Assembly: GCF_003173715.1 (NCBI RefSeq)
Contig: NZ_CP029550.1
Location: 6,340,001-6,404,000, forward strand
DNA: 64,000 nucleotides
Source of the DNA: Methylobacterium durans
Lineage (GTDB): Bacteria > Pseudomonadota > Alphaproteobacteria > Rhizobiales > Beijerinckiaceae
Direction: 5' to 3'
Part shown: piece by piece, positions 29,026-40,657 of the stretch
Position numbering within the stretch: position 1 is the stretch's first letter
How the letters are laid out: every line of letters starts with the position of its first letter
Made by a program: the position numbers and the translations under genes
Notes under the pieces: generated by a model
What the model saw: only the letters and a program-made list of their open reading frames with translations
The model's database searches: none
What the model was told of the DNA's origin: nothing

Positions 29026-29139
29026 GATGCGTTCCGGGCTCCTGCAGCGGCACGGACCCCCGCGGGGCCCGGAGGCCGTGAATCGCGGGGTCAGGACCGG
29101 GCGGAGGCATACTCGCACAATCCGTCGCGTTTGTGTCGA

Positions 29140-31194
<2,055 letters not shown>

Positions 31195-31292
31195 GGGAAC
31201 GCGGACCTCACGCGGCGGAAACGCAGCCTCTCAAGGGTAGGGCGCGCGAGCGCGCGCCTCCAGGGGCGCCGGCCCTTGTAGCGCGCGGGTCC

Positions 31293-31312
31293 CCTCTCCC
31301 GAACGGGAGAGG
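31293..31312. repeat. solo REP-like hairpin
   Basis: CCTCTCCCG-AA-CGGGAGAGG, identical to the outer hairpins of the composite elements, 8 bases downstream of the DUF559 gene's stop codon and upstream of nadE. Confidence 0.8.
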
Positions 31313-31320
31313 TGGGGTGG

Positions 31321-31710
31321 TTAGAGGGTCACGCGGCGCTCGATGGCCGCCAGGATCGTCTCGCGCACGCCGTCGAGGTTTCGCAGCACGTCCGCATTGG
31401 TGACGCGCAGCACCTCGAAGCCGCAGCGGGCGAGCGCGGCGCTGCGCTCGGCATCTCGGCGCTGCTCGGCCGGCCGCCCGTGCGTGGCCCCGTCGACCTC
31501 GACCACCAGCCCGGCCTCGACGCAGGCCAGATCCGCCACGAACCCGTCGATCGGCCATTGCCGGCGGAACTTGTACCCGTTGAGCCCGCGGCCCCGCAGC
31601 ACCCGCCACAGCGTGGCCTCGGCGGCGGTCTGGTGCCGCCGCAGGGCGCGCGCCCGCTCGGTCGACTGGTTCATGGGACGAGGGGGTGGGGGCTGATTCG
31701 GTCTCGCCAT
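31321..31710 (-). CDS. DUF559 endonuclease-like protein
   Basis: A 129-residue protein of the DUF559 family, a very-short-patch-repair/PD-(D/E)xK nuclease-like fold. Motifs: RALRRHQTAAEATLWRVLR, GYKFRRQWPIDGFVADL with the catalytic aspartate, VVEVDGATH (ExD), and FEVLRVTNADVLRNLDGV. Function is unproven; these genes are often scattered and mobile. The start is 31710 (MARPNQ) or 31674 (MNQSTERAR). It is flanked by REP-like elements on both sides. Confidence 0.78.
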   Translation of the reverse strand: MARPNQPPPPRPMNQSTERARALRRHQTAAEATLWRVLRGRGLNGYKFRRQWPIDGFVADLACVEAGLVVEVDGATHGRPAEQRRDAERSAALARCGFEVLRVTNADVLRNLDGVRETILAAIERRVTL

Positions 31711-31734
31711 TGGAGCACGGACCGGCACGCCGCG

Positions 31735-31850
31735 CCCCCTCTCCCGTTCGGGAGAGGGTCGGGGTGAGGGGGGCGAGGTCTCCGGAGAGGTCGCATCCCT
31801 CACCCGGTCGGCTCGCGCCGACTCGACCTCTCCCGAACGGGAGAGGTGGG
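31735..31850. repeat. composite REP-like element, copy B
   Basis: Outer hairpins CCTCTCCCG-TT-CGGGAGAGG (near 31739) and CCTCTCCCG-AA-CGGGAGAGG (near 31828). The inner hairpin is GTCGGC-TCGC-GCCGAC at 31807-31822. Same order and orientation as copy A. It fills the gap between xseA and the DUF559 gene. Confidence 0.8.
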
Positions 31851-31852
31851 GG

Positions 31853-33349
31853 TCAGAACAGGCTGCCCTGGCGCGTAGCGGTCGCCTCGGCGGCGGGCTC
31901 CGGGCGGGCGGCCTTCGGGCGGCGGGCGGAGCGCCGGGGCGTCGGCGCGTCCTCGCCCTCCCCGTCCGCCCGCACGCCGGCCGTGCCGTCCGCGAAGGTA
32001 AGGCTCAGGCGCTCGCCGGGGCGCACCGAGCCGGCCGCTCGCACGCTGGCGCCGGTCTCGTCCCGCACCAGGGCGTAGCCGCGGGCGAGCACCGCCTTGT
32101 AGCTCAGCGACCCGAGCAGGCGGTCGAGGCCGGCCAGCGCGTCGGCCCGGCGGGCGATGTGGTGGGCGATGGCGGTGCGGGGCCGGTGGTCGATCGCGGC
32201 GAGCCGCGCCCGGGCGCGGGCGATCCCGAGTTCCGGCGGGTGGCGGGCGAGGCGCTCCAGCACGCGGCCGAGCCGCTCGCGGAAGGTGCGGGCGTTGCCC
32301 GCGAGCGCCGGCCGCAGGCGGGCCTCGGCGAGGTCGAGGCGCTGGCGCTTGCCCGCCAGGAAGGCGTCGGCGCCGGGCATGGCCCGCACGCTCGCGCGCA
32401 GGTCGCCGCGGTCCCGGTCGAGCTTGCGCAGGATCGCCCCCCGCTGGCGGCGGCCGAGATCGTCGATCTGCGCCATCAGTTCGACGCGCACCGGCACCGC
32501 CATCTCGGCCGCGCCGGTCGGCGTCGGGGCGCGGCGGTCGGCGGCGTAGTCGATCAGCGTCGTGTCGGTCTCGTGGCCCACCGCCGAGATCAGGGGGATC
32601 GCGCTCTCGAAGGCGGCGCGGACCACGATCTCCTCGTTGAAGGCCCAGAGATCCTCGATCGAGCCGCCGCCGCGGGCGACGATCAGCACGTCCGGCCGCG
32701 GGATCGGGCCGCCGGGGGCAAGCGCGTTGAAGCCGCGGATGGCGGCCGCCACCTCCTCGGCCGCCCCCTCCCCCTGCACCCGCACGGGCCAGACCAGGAC
32801 CGGCCGGGGAAAGCGGTCCTCCAGCCGGTGCAGGATGTCGCGGATGACGGCGCCGGTCGGCGAGGTGATCACGCCGACGACGCGCGGCAGATAGGGGATC
32901 GGGCGCTTATGCTCGGGGGCGAACAGCCCCTCCGCCGCGAGCACCCGCTTGCGCTCCTCCAAGAGCGCCATCCAGGCGCCGATGCCGGCGGGCTCCAGGC
33001 TCTCGATCACGATCTGGTAGGAGGACTTGCCCGGGAAGGTCGTGATCTTGCCGGTGGCGACGACCTCCAGCCCCTCCTTCGGCTTCTGCCGGAGGCGGTT
33101 GAGCGTGCCCTTCCAGACGACGGCGTCGATCTTGGCGTTGCCGTCCTTCAGCGAGAAATAGGCGTGGCCCGAGCCGTGCGGCCCGCGATAGCCCGAGATC
33201 TCGCCGCGCAGGCGCACGTGGCCGAAGGCGTCCTCCAGCGTCCGGCGCAGCGCCGCGGCGAGGTCGCCGACGCTCCACTCGGTCTCGTTCGTCGCCGCGG
33301 CCTGGCTCGGGCTCGGCTGCGGCTGCGTCAGGGCGGCGAGGATGGACAT
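31853..33349 (-). CDS. xseA: exodeoxyribonuclease VII large subunit
   Basis: The large subunit of ExoVII, which degrades single-stranded DNA from both ends. The 498-residue protein has an N-terminal OB-fold ([30 protein letters not shown] region), and the nuclease core [17 protein letters not shown] (about residues 205-221) and [28 protein letters not shown]. These are followed by a long coiled-coil region and a Lys/Arg/Pro-rich C-terminal tail. ATG at 33349. xseB is not in the window. Confidence 0.96.
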   Translation of the reverse strand: MSILAALTQPQPSPSQAAATNETEWSVGDLAAALRRTLEDAFGHVRLRGEISGYRGPHGSGHAYFSLKDGNAKIDAVVWKGTLNRLRQKPKEGLEVVATGKITTFPGKSSYQIVIESLEPAGIGAWMALLEERKRVLAAEGLFAPEHKRPIPYLPRVVGVITSPTGAVIRDILHRLEDRFPRPVLVWPVRVQGEGAAEEVAAAIRGFNALAPGGPIPRPDVLIVARGGGSIEDLWAFNEEIVVRAAFESAIPLISAVGHETDTTLIDYAADRRAPTPTGAAEMAVPVRVELMAQIDDLGRRQRGAILRKLDRDRGDLRASVRAMPGADAFLAGKRQRLDLAEARLRPALAGNARTFRERLGRVLERLARHPPELGIARARARLAAIDHRPRTAIAHHIARRADALAGLDRLLGSLSYKAVLARGYALVRDETGASVRAAGSVRPGERLSLTFADGTAGVRADGEGEDAPTPRRSARRPKAARPEPAAEATATRQGSLF

Positions 33350-33421
33350 GGGGCCGGAGGCTAGCGCCGGGCGCGGCCCCGGTCGAGGGCGCCGGGGCCA
33401 CTCTGGGCCGCTGCCCGCGAT

Positions 33422-34123
33422 TCACCAGAGGGAAAACTCGGTGGCGAAGTCCGTGGTCTTGAGGCGCCGGCAGGTCTCGGGCTCGGCGCCGCAATCGGCC
33501 TGCGGGCTGAGGGACAGGCGCCCGCCCTCCCCGGCCCGGAAGCGCAAGCGAACCGGCGGCTCGTCGGCCTTCGCGTAGGCGAGGCTCACCTCGACGCGCA
33601 GGAAATCGAACCGGGTCCGGTCGGCGTAGAGGATGAGGTCGCGGGAAACGGCCTCGCCCGGGTTGAGGTCGGAGGGCTCGGCCGGCCCCTCCGTCGCGCC
33701 CTCGAACAGCGTGCCCTGCCGCAGGATCACGGCACCGGGCTCGGTGAGCGCGTAGTCGCGCGCTGCCCCGACGCTCGCCGCGCCGTGGAGGCTTCCCGCG
33801 AAGGCGTCGGCCCGGGCGGGATCGGCCCCGAAGCGGGCGCTGATCCCGACGACGTTGTAGGTCAGGCCGAGGACGCGCACGCCGGTCTTGCCCACATTGG
33901 TGCGGGTGAGGGTCGAGCGGATCGCGACCCGGTCGCCGCGCTCGCCCGCCCGCACGAGGTCGGTCTTCACCGAGACGGCGGGCGGCTCCAGCCCCGGCTT
34001 GATCCGCGCCTCGTAGATGAAGGTGTAGACCGCCCAGGCGCCGGCCGCGACGATGGCGAGCGTCTGGGTCAGGCTCGCGGCCCGCTCCACCGTGAAGCGC
34101 GCTCTCCCGCCCTCGTCCGTCAT
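33422..34123 (-). CDS. single-pass membrane protein of unknown function
   Basis: A 233-residue protein with one N-terminal hydrophobic segment (LAIVAAGAWAVYTFIY, about residues 22-38) and a large, probably beta-rich, exported domain with two cysteines near the end (CGAEPETC). I do not recognise a family. ATG at 34123. It is divergent from purD and shares about 120 bases of upstream sequence with it. Confidence 0.65.
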   Translation of the reverse strand: MTDEGGRARFTVERAASLTQTLAIVAAGAWAVYTFIYEARIKPGLEPPAVSVKTDLVRAGERGDRVAIRSTLTRTNVGKTGVRVLGLTYNVVGISARFGADPARADAFAGSLHGAASVGAARDYALTEPGAVILRQGTLFEGATEGPAEPSDLNPGEAVSRDLILYADRTRFDFLRVEVSLAYAKADEPPVRLRFRAGEGGRLSLSPQADCGAEPETCRRLKTTDFATEFSLW

Positions 34124-34242
34124 CCGGCCTCCCCGCGTCCCCTCCCCGCCAGAACCGCGGGCGGCGGGCGCCGTTCCCGTGCAGGGCCGCGTGAGCGCGT
34201 CGGATTCTCCTTTCCTCCGGGCCGGTTTTTGAGGAAAACCCC

Positions 34243-35532
34243 GTGGCCATGAACATCCTTCTGATCGGTTCGGGCGGGCGCGAGCACGCGCTGGCCTACG
34301 CCCTCGCCAAGAGCCCCCTCTGCACCCGCCTGTTCACCGCGCCCGGGAATCCGGGCACGGCCGAGCACGGCGAGAACCGCCCCGACCTGCCCGTCTCGGA
34401 CCACGCGGCGGTCCGCGCCTTCTGCGAGGCCGAGGCGGTCGGCCTCGTGGTGGTGGGGCCCGAGGCGCCCCTCGTCGCGGGCCTCGTCGACGACCTGACC
34501 GCCGCCGGGATCCGCGCCTTCGGGCCGACGCGGGCCGCCGCCCAGCTCGAGGGCTCGAAGGGCTTCACCAAGGATCTCTGCGCCGCCTACGCCATCCCGA
34601 CCGCGGCCTTCGCGCGCTTCTCCGCGCTCGAGCCGGCGCTGGAATACCTGCGCGAGACCGGCGCGCCGATCGTCGTGAAGGCGGACGGGCTCGCCGCCGG
34701 CAAGGGCGTCACGGTCGCCGAGACGCTGGAGCAGGCGGAAGGGGCGGTGCGCGCGCTCCTCGCCGAGCCCGGCGCCGAGATCGTGATCGAGGAATGCCTC
34801 GTCGGCGAGGAGGCAAGCTTCTTCGCCCTCTGCGACGGCACCCGCGCGATCCCCGTCGGCACGGCCCAGGACCACAAGCGCGTCTTCGACGGCGACCGGG
34901 GCCCGAACACGGGCGGCATGGGCGCCTACTCGCCCGCCTCCATCGTGACGCCGGAGATCGAGCGCGCCGTGATGGAGGGGATCATCGCGCCGACGCTCCG
35001 GGGCATGCGCGAGCGGGGCATGCCCTTCACCGGCATCCTCTATGCCGGGCTGATGCTGACCGCGGACGGGCCCAAGCTCATCGAGTACAACACCCGCTTC
35101 GGCGACCCCGAGGCGCAGGTGCTGATGCCGCGCCTCGCCTCGGACCTCGTCCCCGCCCTGCTCTCGGCCTGCGACGGCGACCTCTCCGGCGTCGCCCTCG
35201 AATTCGACCCGCACCGGGCGGCGCTCACCGTGGTGATGGCGGCGGCGGGCTATCCGGGCACGGTGGTGCGGGGCTCCGAGATCCGCGGCGTGGCGGAGGC
35301 CGCGGCGAGCGACGCCACCTTCGTGTTCCAGGCCGGCACCCGCGCCGAGGGCGGGCGGCTCCTCGCCGATGGCGGGCGCGTGCTCGCGGTCACGGCACTC
35401 GGCGACAGCGTGATGGAGGCGCAGGCCCGCGCCTACGCCGCCATCACCCGGATCGACTGGCCCGAGGGCTTCTGCCGCCGCGACATCGGCCGCCGCGCCG
35501 TGGCGCGCGAGGTCGCGGGCGAGGGGATCTGA
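34243..35532 (+). CDS. purD: phosphoribosylamine-glycine ligase
   Basis: GAR synthetase, step 2 of purine synthesis. ATP-grasp protein with [11 protein letters not shown] at the N-terminus, [34 protein letters not shown] (P-loop-like) and [15 protein letters not shown] near residue 280. GTG 34243 sits 6 bases after GAGGAA and gives 429 residues; ATG 34249 (MNILLIGSG) is the usual family start and gives 427. Both are possible, with ribosome-site spacing favouring the GTG. Confidence 0.96.
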   Translation: MAMNILLIGSGGREHALAYALAKSPLCTRLFTAPGNPGTAEHGENRPDLPVSDHAAVRAFCEAEAVGLVVVGPEAPLVAGLVDDLTAAGIRAFGPTRAAAQLEGSKGFTKDLCAAYAIPTAAFARFSALEPALEYLRETGAPIVVKADGLAAGKGVTVAETLEQAEGAVRALLAEPGAEIVIEECLVGEEASFFALCDGTRAIPVGTAQDHKRVFDGDRGPNTGGMGAYSPASIVTPEIERAVMEGIIAPTLRGMRERGMPFTGILYAGLMLTADGPKLIEYNTRFGDPEAQVLMPRLASDLVPALLSACDGDLSGVALEFDPHRAALTVVMAAAGYPGTVVRGSEIRGVAEAAASDATFVFQAGTRAEGGRLLADGGRVLAVTALGDSVMEAQARAYAAITRIDWPEGFCRRDIGRRAVAREVAGEGI

Positions 35533-35689
35533 CCGGCCCCGGACGCGGCGCCCGGGGCGTGGCATCCGGGGCGCACCCCGCCGGGAAAGTGCGGCCGGTT
35601 ACCCCGCGTTCACCCTGTTCCGGTTGAATCGTGGCCGGCCTCCCCGCCAGAACGGGGCGAGCCCTAGCCGAACCACGAAAGCCCGGTCG

Positions 35690-35830
35690 ATGACGCACGC
35701 GCTGGCCCAACTCCTCCTCATGGTCGCCTCCGTCATGGGCGGCATCCTGTTCCTCGACGCGGTCGACGCGCCCGCCCGCCGGGCCGCCAAGCGGCTCGCC
35801 GGCGTGGCGAAGGGCTTCCAGGACAAGTAG
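35690..35830 (+). CDS. 46-residue single-pass membrane protein
   Basis: MTHALAQLLLMVASVMGG opens a hydrophobic segment of about 20 residues, followed by an amphipathic basic tail ending KGFQDK. Function unknown. The frame is short; its support is the composition pattern (hydrophobic helix, then a positive tail) and the lack of any other gene in this gap. It converges on the GGDEF-EAL gene with five bases between the stops. Confidence 0.45.
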   Translation: MTHALAQLLLMVASVMGGILFLDAVDAPARRAAKRLAGVAKGFQDK

Positions 35831-35835
35831 GCGGC

Positions 35836-37980
35836 TCAGGCGGCCTCCGCGGCCCGCCCGCGCAGGGCCGCCAGCATCTCGGCGACCTCGCCGGCCGGGC
35901 GCGGCGGGCTGAACAGGAAGCCCTGGATCTCGTCGCACCCCTCCGCCCGCACCGCGGCGAGCTGGTCGGCCGTCTCGATCCCCTCCACCACCGTGGTGAT
36001 GCCGAGGTTGGCGCCGAGCCCGACCAGCGCCCGGATGATCGGCCCCGATTCCGCGAGGTGGCCCGCCTCGCGCACGAAGGAGCGGTCGATCTTGATCTTG
36101 TCGAAGGGGAAGCGGCGCAGGTAGCTCAGGCTCGAATAGCCGGTCCCGAAATCGTCCATCGAGATCCGGATGCCGGTGCGGCGCAGCAGGTGCAGGGTCT
36201 CCAGGTTCGCCTCGGTGTCGTCGAGGAGGACGCTCTCGGTGATCTCCAGCTCCAGCCGCTCCGGCCTCAGGCCGCTGGCGGCCAGCGCCAGCAGCACGGT
36301 CTGGGCGAAGGCGCGGTGGCGCAGCTGCACCGCGGAGACGTTGACGGCGAGGCTGATCTCGGCCGGCCAGGCGGCGGCGTCGCGGGTCGCCTGGTTCAGC
36401 ACCCACGCGCCGAGGGGCACGATCAGCCCGGTCTCCTCCGCGACGGGGATGAAGGTCGCCGGGCTGATCAGGCCGTGCTCCGGGTGGCGCCAGCGCATCA
36501 GCGCCTCGAGGGTGGTGACGGAGCCGCTGCCGGCCTCGACCAGCGGCTGGTAGTGCAATTCGAAGGCGCCGGTGCCCACGGCCGCGCGCAGATCCCGTTC
36601 CAGGGCGCGGCGCGCCTCCGCCGTCTCGTCCATCGCGGCCTCGAACAGGCAGGCCTGGCCCCGCCCGCCGCCCTTGGCGTGGTAGAGGGCGGTGTCGGCG
36701 TTGCCCAAGAGCCGCTCGACGTCGTCCGTCCCGGCGCCGGCCATGGCGATGCCGACGCTCATGCCGATCTCGACCGCGTAGATCCCGAGTTCGTAGGGGG
36801 CGCTCACCACCGCGATCAGCCGCTCGGCGAGCGTCAGGGCGCCGCCCTCGTCGGCGACCCGGTGCAGCACGGCGAACTCGTCGCCGCCGAGACGGGCCAC
36901 GAGGTCGCCGCCGCGGACATGGGCGCGCAGGCGGTCCGCCACCGCGCGCAGGAGCCCGTCGCCGACCGCGTGGCCGTGGGTGTCGTTGACCGCCTTGAAC
37001 CGGTCGAGGTCGAGGCAGAGCAGGGCGAGGCGCTGGCCCTCGTCCACCCGCCCATTCCCCATCAGGCCGATCCCGTGCTCGCGCAGGGCGGTGCGGTTCG
37101 GCAGGTCGGTCAGGGCGTCGTGGCGGGCCATGTGGGCGATGCGCGCCTCGTTGCGGCGGCGCTCGGTGATGTCCTCGAAGGTGGAGACCCAGCCGCCGCC
37201 CTCGATCAGGCGGTAGCAGACGGCGAGGATGCGCCCGTCCGCGAGTTCCCGGTGGGTCGGCCCGGCCTCGTCGGCGATGAGCGCCAGACGGGTGCCCTCG
37301 CACAGGCTGTCGACGGTGATCTCCCGCCGGTACCAGCCCTGCGCCACCAGGAGTTCGCAGAGCTCGCGCTGGCTCATGCCGAAGCGCACCGCCTCCGGCG
37401 GCAGGCCGAAGATCTCGCGGTAGCGGTGATTGCAGACGACGAGGCGCGACGCGGCGTCGAACATGCACAGGCCCTGCACCATGTTGCTGAGCGCCGCCTC
37501 GAAGAGGCGGTTCTGCTCGGCGAGGCGCAGGTTCGAGCTCTTCAGGTCGGCGAGCGCCGTCGAGAGGGCGGAGCGCGCCGCCTGCTCGCGGCTCACGTCG
37601 GTGCCGACGCCGCGATAGCCCTCGAAGGCGCCGCCGCGCCCGAAGCGGGGCTCCCCGCTGACGCGCAGCCAGCGCGTGCCGCCGTCCGGATGGGAATAGG
37701 GGTAGTCGAAATCGCGAAACCCCTCGCGCCGCGCCATCGCCTCGCGGTAAGGCTTCCAGTGGGCCTCGTCCCCGCCGTTGACCGCGATCGCGAGGCGGGA
37801 GCGGCCCATCAGATCGGCGACGTCCCGTCCGAGGAAGCGGCCGATGCCGGGGCTCAGGTAGGTGAAGCAACCGTCCGCGCCGGTCTCCCAGAACCAGTCC
37901 GAGGCGACCTGCGCGAAATCTTCCAGGAGCTGTGCGGGCATCGGACCACCGTCGCGGTACGCGCTCATCTTCCCGGGCAT
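35836..37980 (-). CDS. PAS-PAS-GGDEF-EAL cyclic di-GMP enzyme
   Basis: A 714-residue cytoplasmic signalling protein with no membrane segment. Order: PAS domain (about 14-130, DWFWETGADGCFTYLSPGI), a coiled linker, second PAS (about 160-270, MVQGLCMFDA), GGDEF (about 285-445) and EAL (about 455-705). The diguanylate cyclase motif RLGGDEFAV is intact, and so are the phosphodiesterase motifs EALMRWRHPE, ITESVLL, DDFGTGYSSL and VVEGIET. Both activities are therefore possible, with PAS sensing choosing between them. M5 and M14 are alternative starts. Confidence 0.94.
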   Translation of the reverse strand: MPGKMSAYRDGGPMPAQLLEDFAQVASDWFWETGADGCFTYLSPGIGRFLGRDVADLMGRSRLAIAVNGGDEAHWKPYREAMARREGFRDFDYPYSHPDGGTRWLRVSGEPRFGRGGAFEGYRGVGTDVSREQAARSALSTALADLKSSNLRLAEQNRLFEAALSNMVQGLCMFDAASRLVVCNHRYREIFGLPPEAVRFGMSQRELCELLVAQGWYRREITVDSLCEGTRLALIADEAGPTHRELADGRILAVCYRLIEGGGWVSTFEDITERRRNEARIAHMARHDALTDLPNRTALREHGIGLMGNGRVDEGQRLALLCLDLDRFKAVNDTHGHAVGDGLLRAVADRLRAHVRGGDLVARLGGDEFAVLHRVADEGGALTLAERLIAVVSAPYELGIYAVEIGMSVGIAMAGAGTDDVERLLGNADTALYHAKGGGRGQACLFEAAMDETAEARRALERDLRAAVGTGAFELHYQPLVEAGSGSVTTLEALMRWRHPEHGLISPATFIPVAEETGLIVPLGAWVLNQATRDAAAWPAEISLAVNVSAVQLRHRAFAQTVLLALAASGLRPERLELEITESVLLDDTEANLETLHLLRRTGIRISMDDFGTGYSSLSYLRRFPFDKIKIDRSFVREAGHLAESGPIIRALVGLGANLGITTVVEGIETADQLAAVRAEGCDEIQGFLFSPPRPAGEVAEMLAALRGRAAEAA

Positions 37981-38123
37981 GTCTTAAGAATTGTTCTCGG
38001 CCGAATTCTGCGCAGGCTGCACAATATTCGGGCTTGTTGCGTCGAGCGAATGCACGAATGGGAGCCGGAATGCTCCGGGCGGGTTGGTTCCGGCACCCGC
38101 GAAAAGGCTCAGGGAGGCGTGTC

Positions 38124-39044
38124 ATGGACGAAGATGTCGGTGGGGATCTGTTCCCGGGCTTCGAGGCTCTCTGGATCGAGGGGCCGGGCGGGCGCGCCTT
38201 CGCGCGGGCCGGCGGCCCGGCGGAGGCGCCGCCCCTCCTCCTGCTGCACGGCTTCCCGCAGACGCACGCGATGTGGCACCGCCTCGCCCCCGACCTCGCC
38301 CGCGACCACCGGGTGATCTGCCTCGACCTCAAGGGCTACGGCTGGTCGGCGGCGCCCGCGGGCGGGCCGGATCACGTGGCCTATGCCAAGCGCACCCTCG
38401 GGCGCGAGATCGTGGCCCTGATGGAGAAGATCGGCCACGTCCATTTCGCGCTCTGCGGGCACGACCGGGGCGCCCGCGTCGCCTACCGGCTCGCCCTCGA
38501 CGAGCCCGGCCGGGTCGCCCGCCTCGCTCTCCTCGACATCGTGCCGACGCTGGTCCAGTGGGAGCGGATCGAGGCGCAGCCGGGCGCGAACCCGCACTGG
38601 CCCTTCCTGGCGGAGCCGGCGCCGCGCCCGGAGGACGAGATCCTGGCCCGCGGCCCGGACACCTATTTCGAGGGCCTGCTCGCCGGCTGGACGAAGGCGA
38701 AGGACCTCGCGCCCTTCGATCCGCGGGCGCTCGCCCTCTACCGGCAATCCTGGAACGTGCCCGAGCGCATCCACGCGATGTGCGAGGATTACCGGGCGGG
38801 CGCGGGGCCCGACCGGGCGGCGGACGCGGCCGACCTCGCCGCCGGCCGCACCCTGCCGATGCCGGTCCTCGTCCTGTCGAGCGACGCCTATCTGGAGCCG
38901 GGCAGGCCCGAGACGGCGCTGGCGTCCTGGCACCGCACCTTCGCGCCGCGGGCGACGGGCGAGATCATCCCGTCCGGGCATTTCCTGGCCGAGGAGAACC
39001 CGGGCCGGACGCTGAGCGCCCTGCGCGCCTTCCTGGCGGGCTGA
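38124..39044 (+). CDS. alpha/beta hydrolase, haloacetate (fluoroacetate) dehalogenase-like
   Basis: The 306-residue alpha/beta hydrolase keeps what appears to be the full active site known for fluoroacetate dehalogenase (FAcD, R. palustris): nucleophile D114 in CGHDRGARVAYR, carboxylate-binding R115 and R118, acid D138, halide-pocket H158, W159 and Y223 (NPHWPF, CEDYRA), and base H286 (SGHFLAEE). It would hydrolyse 2-haloacetates to glycolate. Epoxide hydrolases share the fold but not the HW pair. ATG at 38124 follows CAGGGAGG. Its promoter region is shared with the divergent GGDEF-EAL gene. Confidence 0.82.
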   Translation: MDEDVGGDLFPGFEALWIEGPGGRAFARAGGPAEAPPLLLLHGFPQTHAMWHRLAPDLARDHRVICLDLKGYGWSAAPAGGPDHVAYAKRTLGREIVALMEKIGHVHFALCGHDRGARVAYRLALDEPGRVARLALLDIVPTLVQWERIEAQPGANPHWPFLAEPAPRPEDEILARGPDTYFEGLLAGWTKAKDLAPFDPRALALYRQSWNVPERIHAMCEDYRAGAGPDRAADAADLAAGRTLPMPVLVLSSDAYLEPGRPETALASWHRTFAPRATGEIIPSGHFLAEENPGRTLSALRAFLAG

Positions 39045-39087
39045 CCGGTCGCCGGCGCCGGCGCTCCCGGCGCGGGCGCGACGCACC

Positions 39088-39193
39088 ACCTCTCCCGTCC
39101 GGGAGAGGTCGAGTGCGCGTGAGCGCACCGGGTGAGGGGTGCGACCTGTCCGGAAAGACCTGTCCCCCTCACCCTGTCCCTCTCGGAACGAGA
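39088..39193. repeat. composite REP-like element, copy C (reversed)
   Basis: CCTCTCCCG-TC-CGGGAGAGG (near 39089) opens the element; the inner hairpin is GTGCGC-GTGA-GCGCAC at 39113-39128. GGGTGAGGGG and CCCCCTCACCC arms follow, and the far outer hairpin has decayed to CCCTCTCGGAACGAGAC. Relative to copies A and B it is inverted. Confidence 0.75.
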
Positions 39194-39239
39194 CGGGGCC
39201 CGCGCACGATCCGTCCGGGAGCGCCTCGCCCGAGCGCGG

Positions 39240-39944
39240 TCAGAACCGCTCGACCCAGGGGCGGAGCGCCACCTCCGAGGTCCAGGCGCTGCGGTCCTGG
39301 CGGAGGAGGTCGCGATAGGCGCGGGCGATGGCGTCGGGATCGAGGGTGCTGTCCGGCGCGTCCGGGGGTTCGCCCCCGCGGGCCGGGTTCCGGATGGCGC
39401 CGTCGATCACGAAATGGGCGACGTGGATGCCCTGGGGCTGCAATTCGCGCGCGAGGCTCTCGGAGAGGCCCCGCAGGGCGAACTTGCCCATGGCGAAGGG
39501 GCTCGACCCGGCAAAGCCCTTCAGGCTGGCCGAGGCGCCCGTGAACAGGAGCGCCCCGTGCCGGGCGGGCAGCATGCGCCGGGCGGCCGCCTGCGCCACC
39601 AGGAAGCCGCCGAAGGCCGTCACCGCGAGCGCCCGCTCCACCGCCGCCGGATCGAGATCGACGAGGGGGCCGCGCAGGCGCCCGCTCGCGTTGTAGACCA
39701 CCACGTCCGGGTGGCCGCCGAGCGCCAGCTCCAGCCGGGCGAACAGCGCCTCGACCTCGGCCGGGCGGCACGCGTCGCAGGCGTGGATGGCCGCCCCGGT
39801 CTCGGCCGCGAGGGCGTCGAGCTTGCCGACGTCGCGGGCGGCGAGCCCGACCCGCATCCCCTCCCCCGCGAAGAGCCGGGCGAGCGAGGCGCTGAGCCCC
39901 GAGCCGGCCCCGACGATGAGGGCGCGCTGGTAGCGTGGAATCAT
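39240..39944 (-). CDS. SDR family oxidoreductase-like protein with Phe in place of the catalytic Tyr
   Basis: A 234-residue short-chain dehydrogenase fold with the cofactor glycines G12, G14 and G16 (VGAGSGL) and VYNASGRL in place of NNAG. The active-site YxxxK reads F150-A-M-G-K154, so the catalytic tyrosine is missing while the lysine and an upstream serine (FTGASAS) remain. The start codon overlaps the tadA stop (4 bases), so it is translationally coupled to tadA. It may use another proton donor or act on a different substrate; the function is unknown. Confidence 0.82.
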   Translation of the reverse strand: MIPRYQRALIVGAGSGLSASLARLFAGEGMRVGLAARDVGKLDALAAETGAAIHACDACRPAEVEALFARLELALGGHPDVVVYNASGRLRGPLVDLDPAAVERALAVTAFGGFLVAQAAARRMLPARHGALLFTGASASLKGFAGSSPFAMGKFALRGLSESLARELQPQGIHVAHFVIDGAIRNPARGGEPPDAPDSTLDPDAIARAYRDLLRQDRSAWTSEVALRPWVERF

Positions 39945-40423
39945 CCCGTCTCTCCCTCTGGCTCGCGCCGCGCCGCGAAGAAGCCGCGCAGCAGTTGCGC
40001 CGCCTCCGCCTCCCGCAGGCCCCCGTAGACCTCCGGCGCGTGGTGGCAGGTCGGCTGGTTGAACACCCGCGACCCGTGCTCGACGCCGCCGCCCTTCGGG
40101 TCGGAGGCGGCGAAGTAGAGCCGCCGGATCCGCGCGAAGGAGATGGCGCCCGCGCACATCGGGCAGGGTTCGAGCGTCACGTAGAGGTCGCAGCCGGTCA
40201 GGCGCTCGTCGCCGAGGCGAGCGCAGGCGGCGCGGATCGCCAGGATCTCGGCGTGCGCGGTCGGGTCGCTCAAGGCGCGGGGCCGGTTGTGCGCCACAGC
40301 CAGCACCGCGCCGTCGCGCACGATCGCGGCGCCGACCGGAACCTCGCCCTCGGCGGCGGCCCGGCGGGCGGCCGCGAAGGCGAGGCTCAGCGGGTCGGGA
40401 GGGAGGGGGTCGGGTCCGGGCAC
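39941..40423 (-). CDS. tadA: tRNA-specific adenosine deaminase
   Basis: It converts A34 to inosine in the wobble position of tRNA-Arg(ACG). Zinc-binding motifs HAE (PTAHAEILAI) and PCxxC (LEPCPMCAGAI) are intact, and the 160-residue length is normal. The start is GTG 40423 (VPGPDPLP) or TTG 40432. It is the first gene of a two-gene unit with the SDR protein. Confidence 0.95.
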   Translation of the reverse strand: MPGPDPLPPDPLSLAFAAARRAAAEGEVPVGAAIVRDGAVLAVAHNRPRALSDPTAHAEILAIRAACARLGDERLTGCDLYVTLEPCPMCAGAISFARIRRLYFAASDPKGGGVEHGSRVFNQPTCHHAPEVYGGLREAEAAQLLRGFFAARREPEGETG

Positions 40424-40596
40424 GGGCCGCAATCTAGGCGCGGCCGGGCGGCGGGGGAAGCGCCCATGCCCCCTGCGGACGAGGGCGCGCGGCGGCCTCG
40501 CGGCCGGGGCCGGAGGAACTGAATGGCGCGGCCCGGCGTAAAGTCGGGACGTAGGGAACGCCGCCGGGCGCGAGCTTCAGGCGGCGGACGACGTCC

Positions 40597-40622
40597 GGAA
40601 CCGCCGGCCCAGCTTGGCCGTT
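40597..40622 (+). promoter_or_regulatory. EcfG (general stress) promoter, perfect consensus
   Basis: GGAAC (40597-40601), a 17-base spacer, CGTT (40619-40622). This equals the published EcfG consensus of Methylobacterium and relatives (GGAAC-N16/17-CGTT). It lies 35 bases before the ATG of the DUF1328 gene, so that gene is expected to depend on the PhyR-NepR-EcfG cascade. Confidence 0.8.
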
Positions 40623-40657
40623 GAACCGGCAACATAATCGAAGTCACGGAGAACACC

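Noticed and set aside
31321..31850. Mobile element formed by the DUF559 gene and flanking repeats
   Set aside because: The flanking hairpins also occur at many sites without this gene, there is no transposase, and no target-site duplication is evident.
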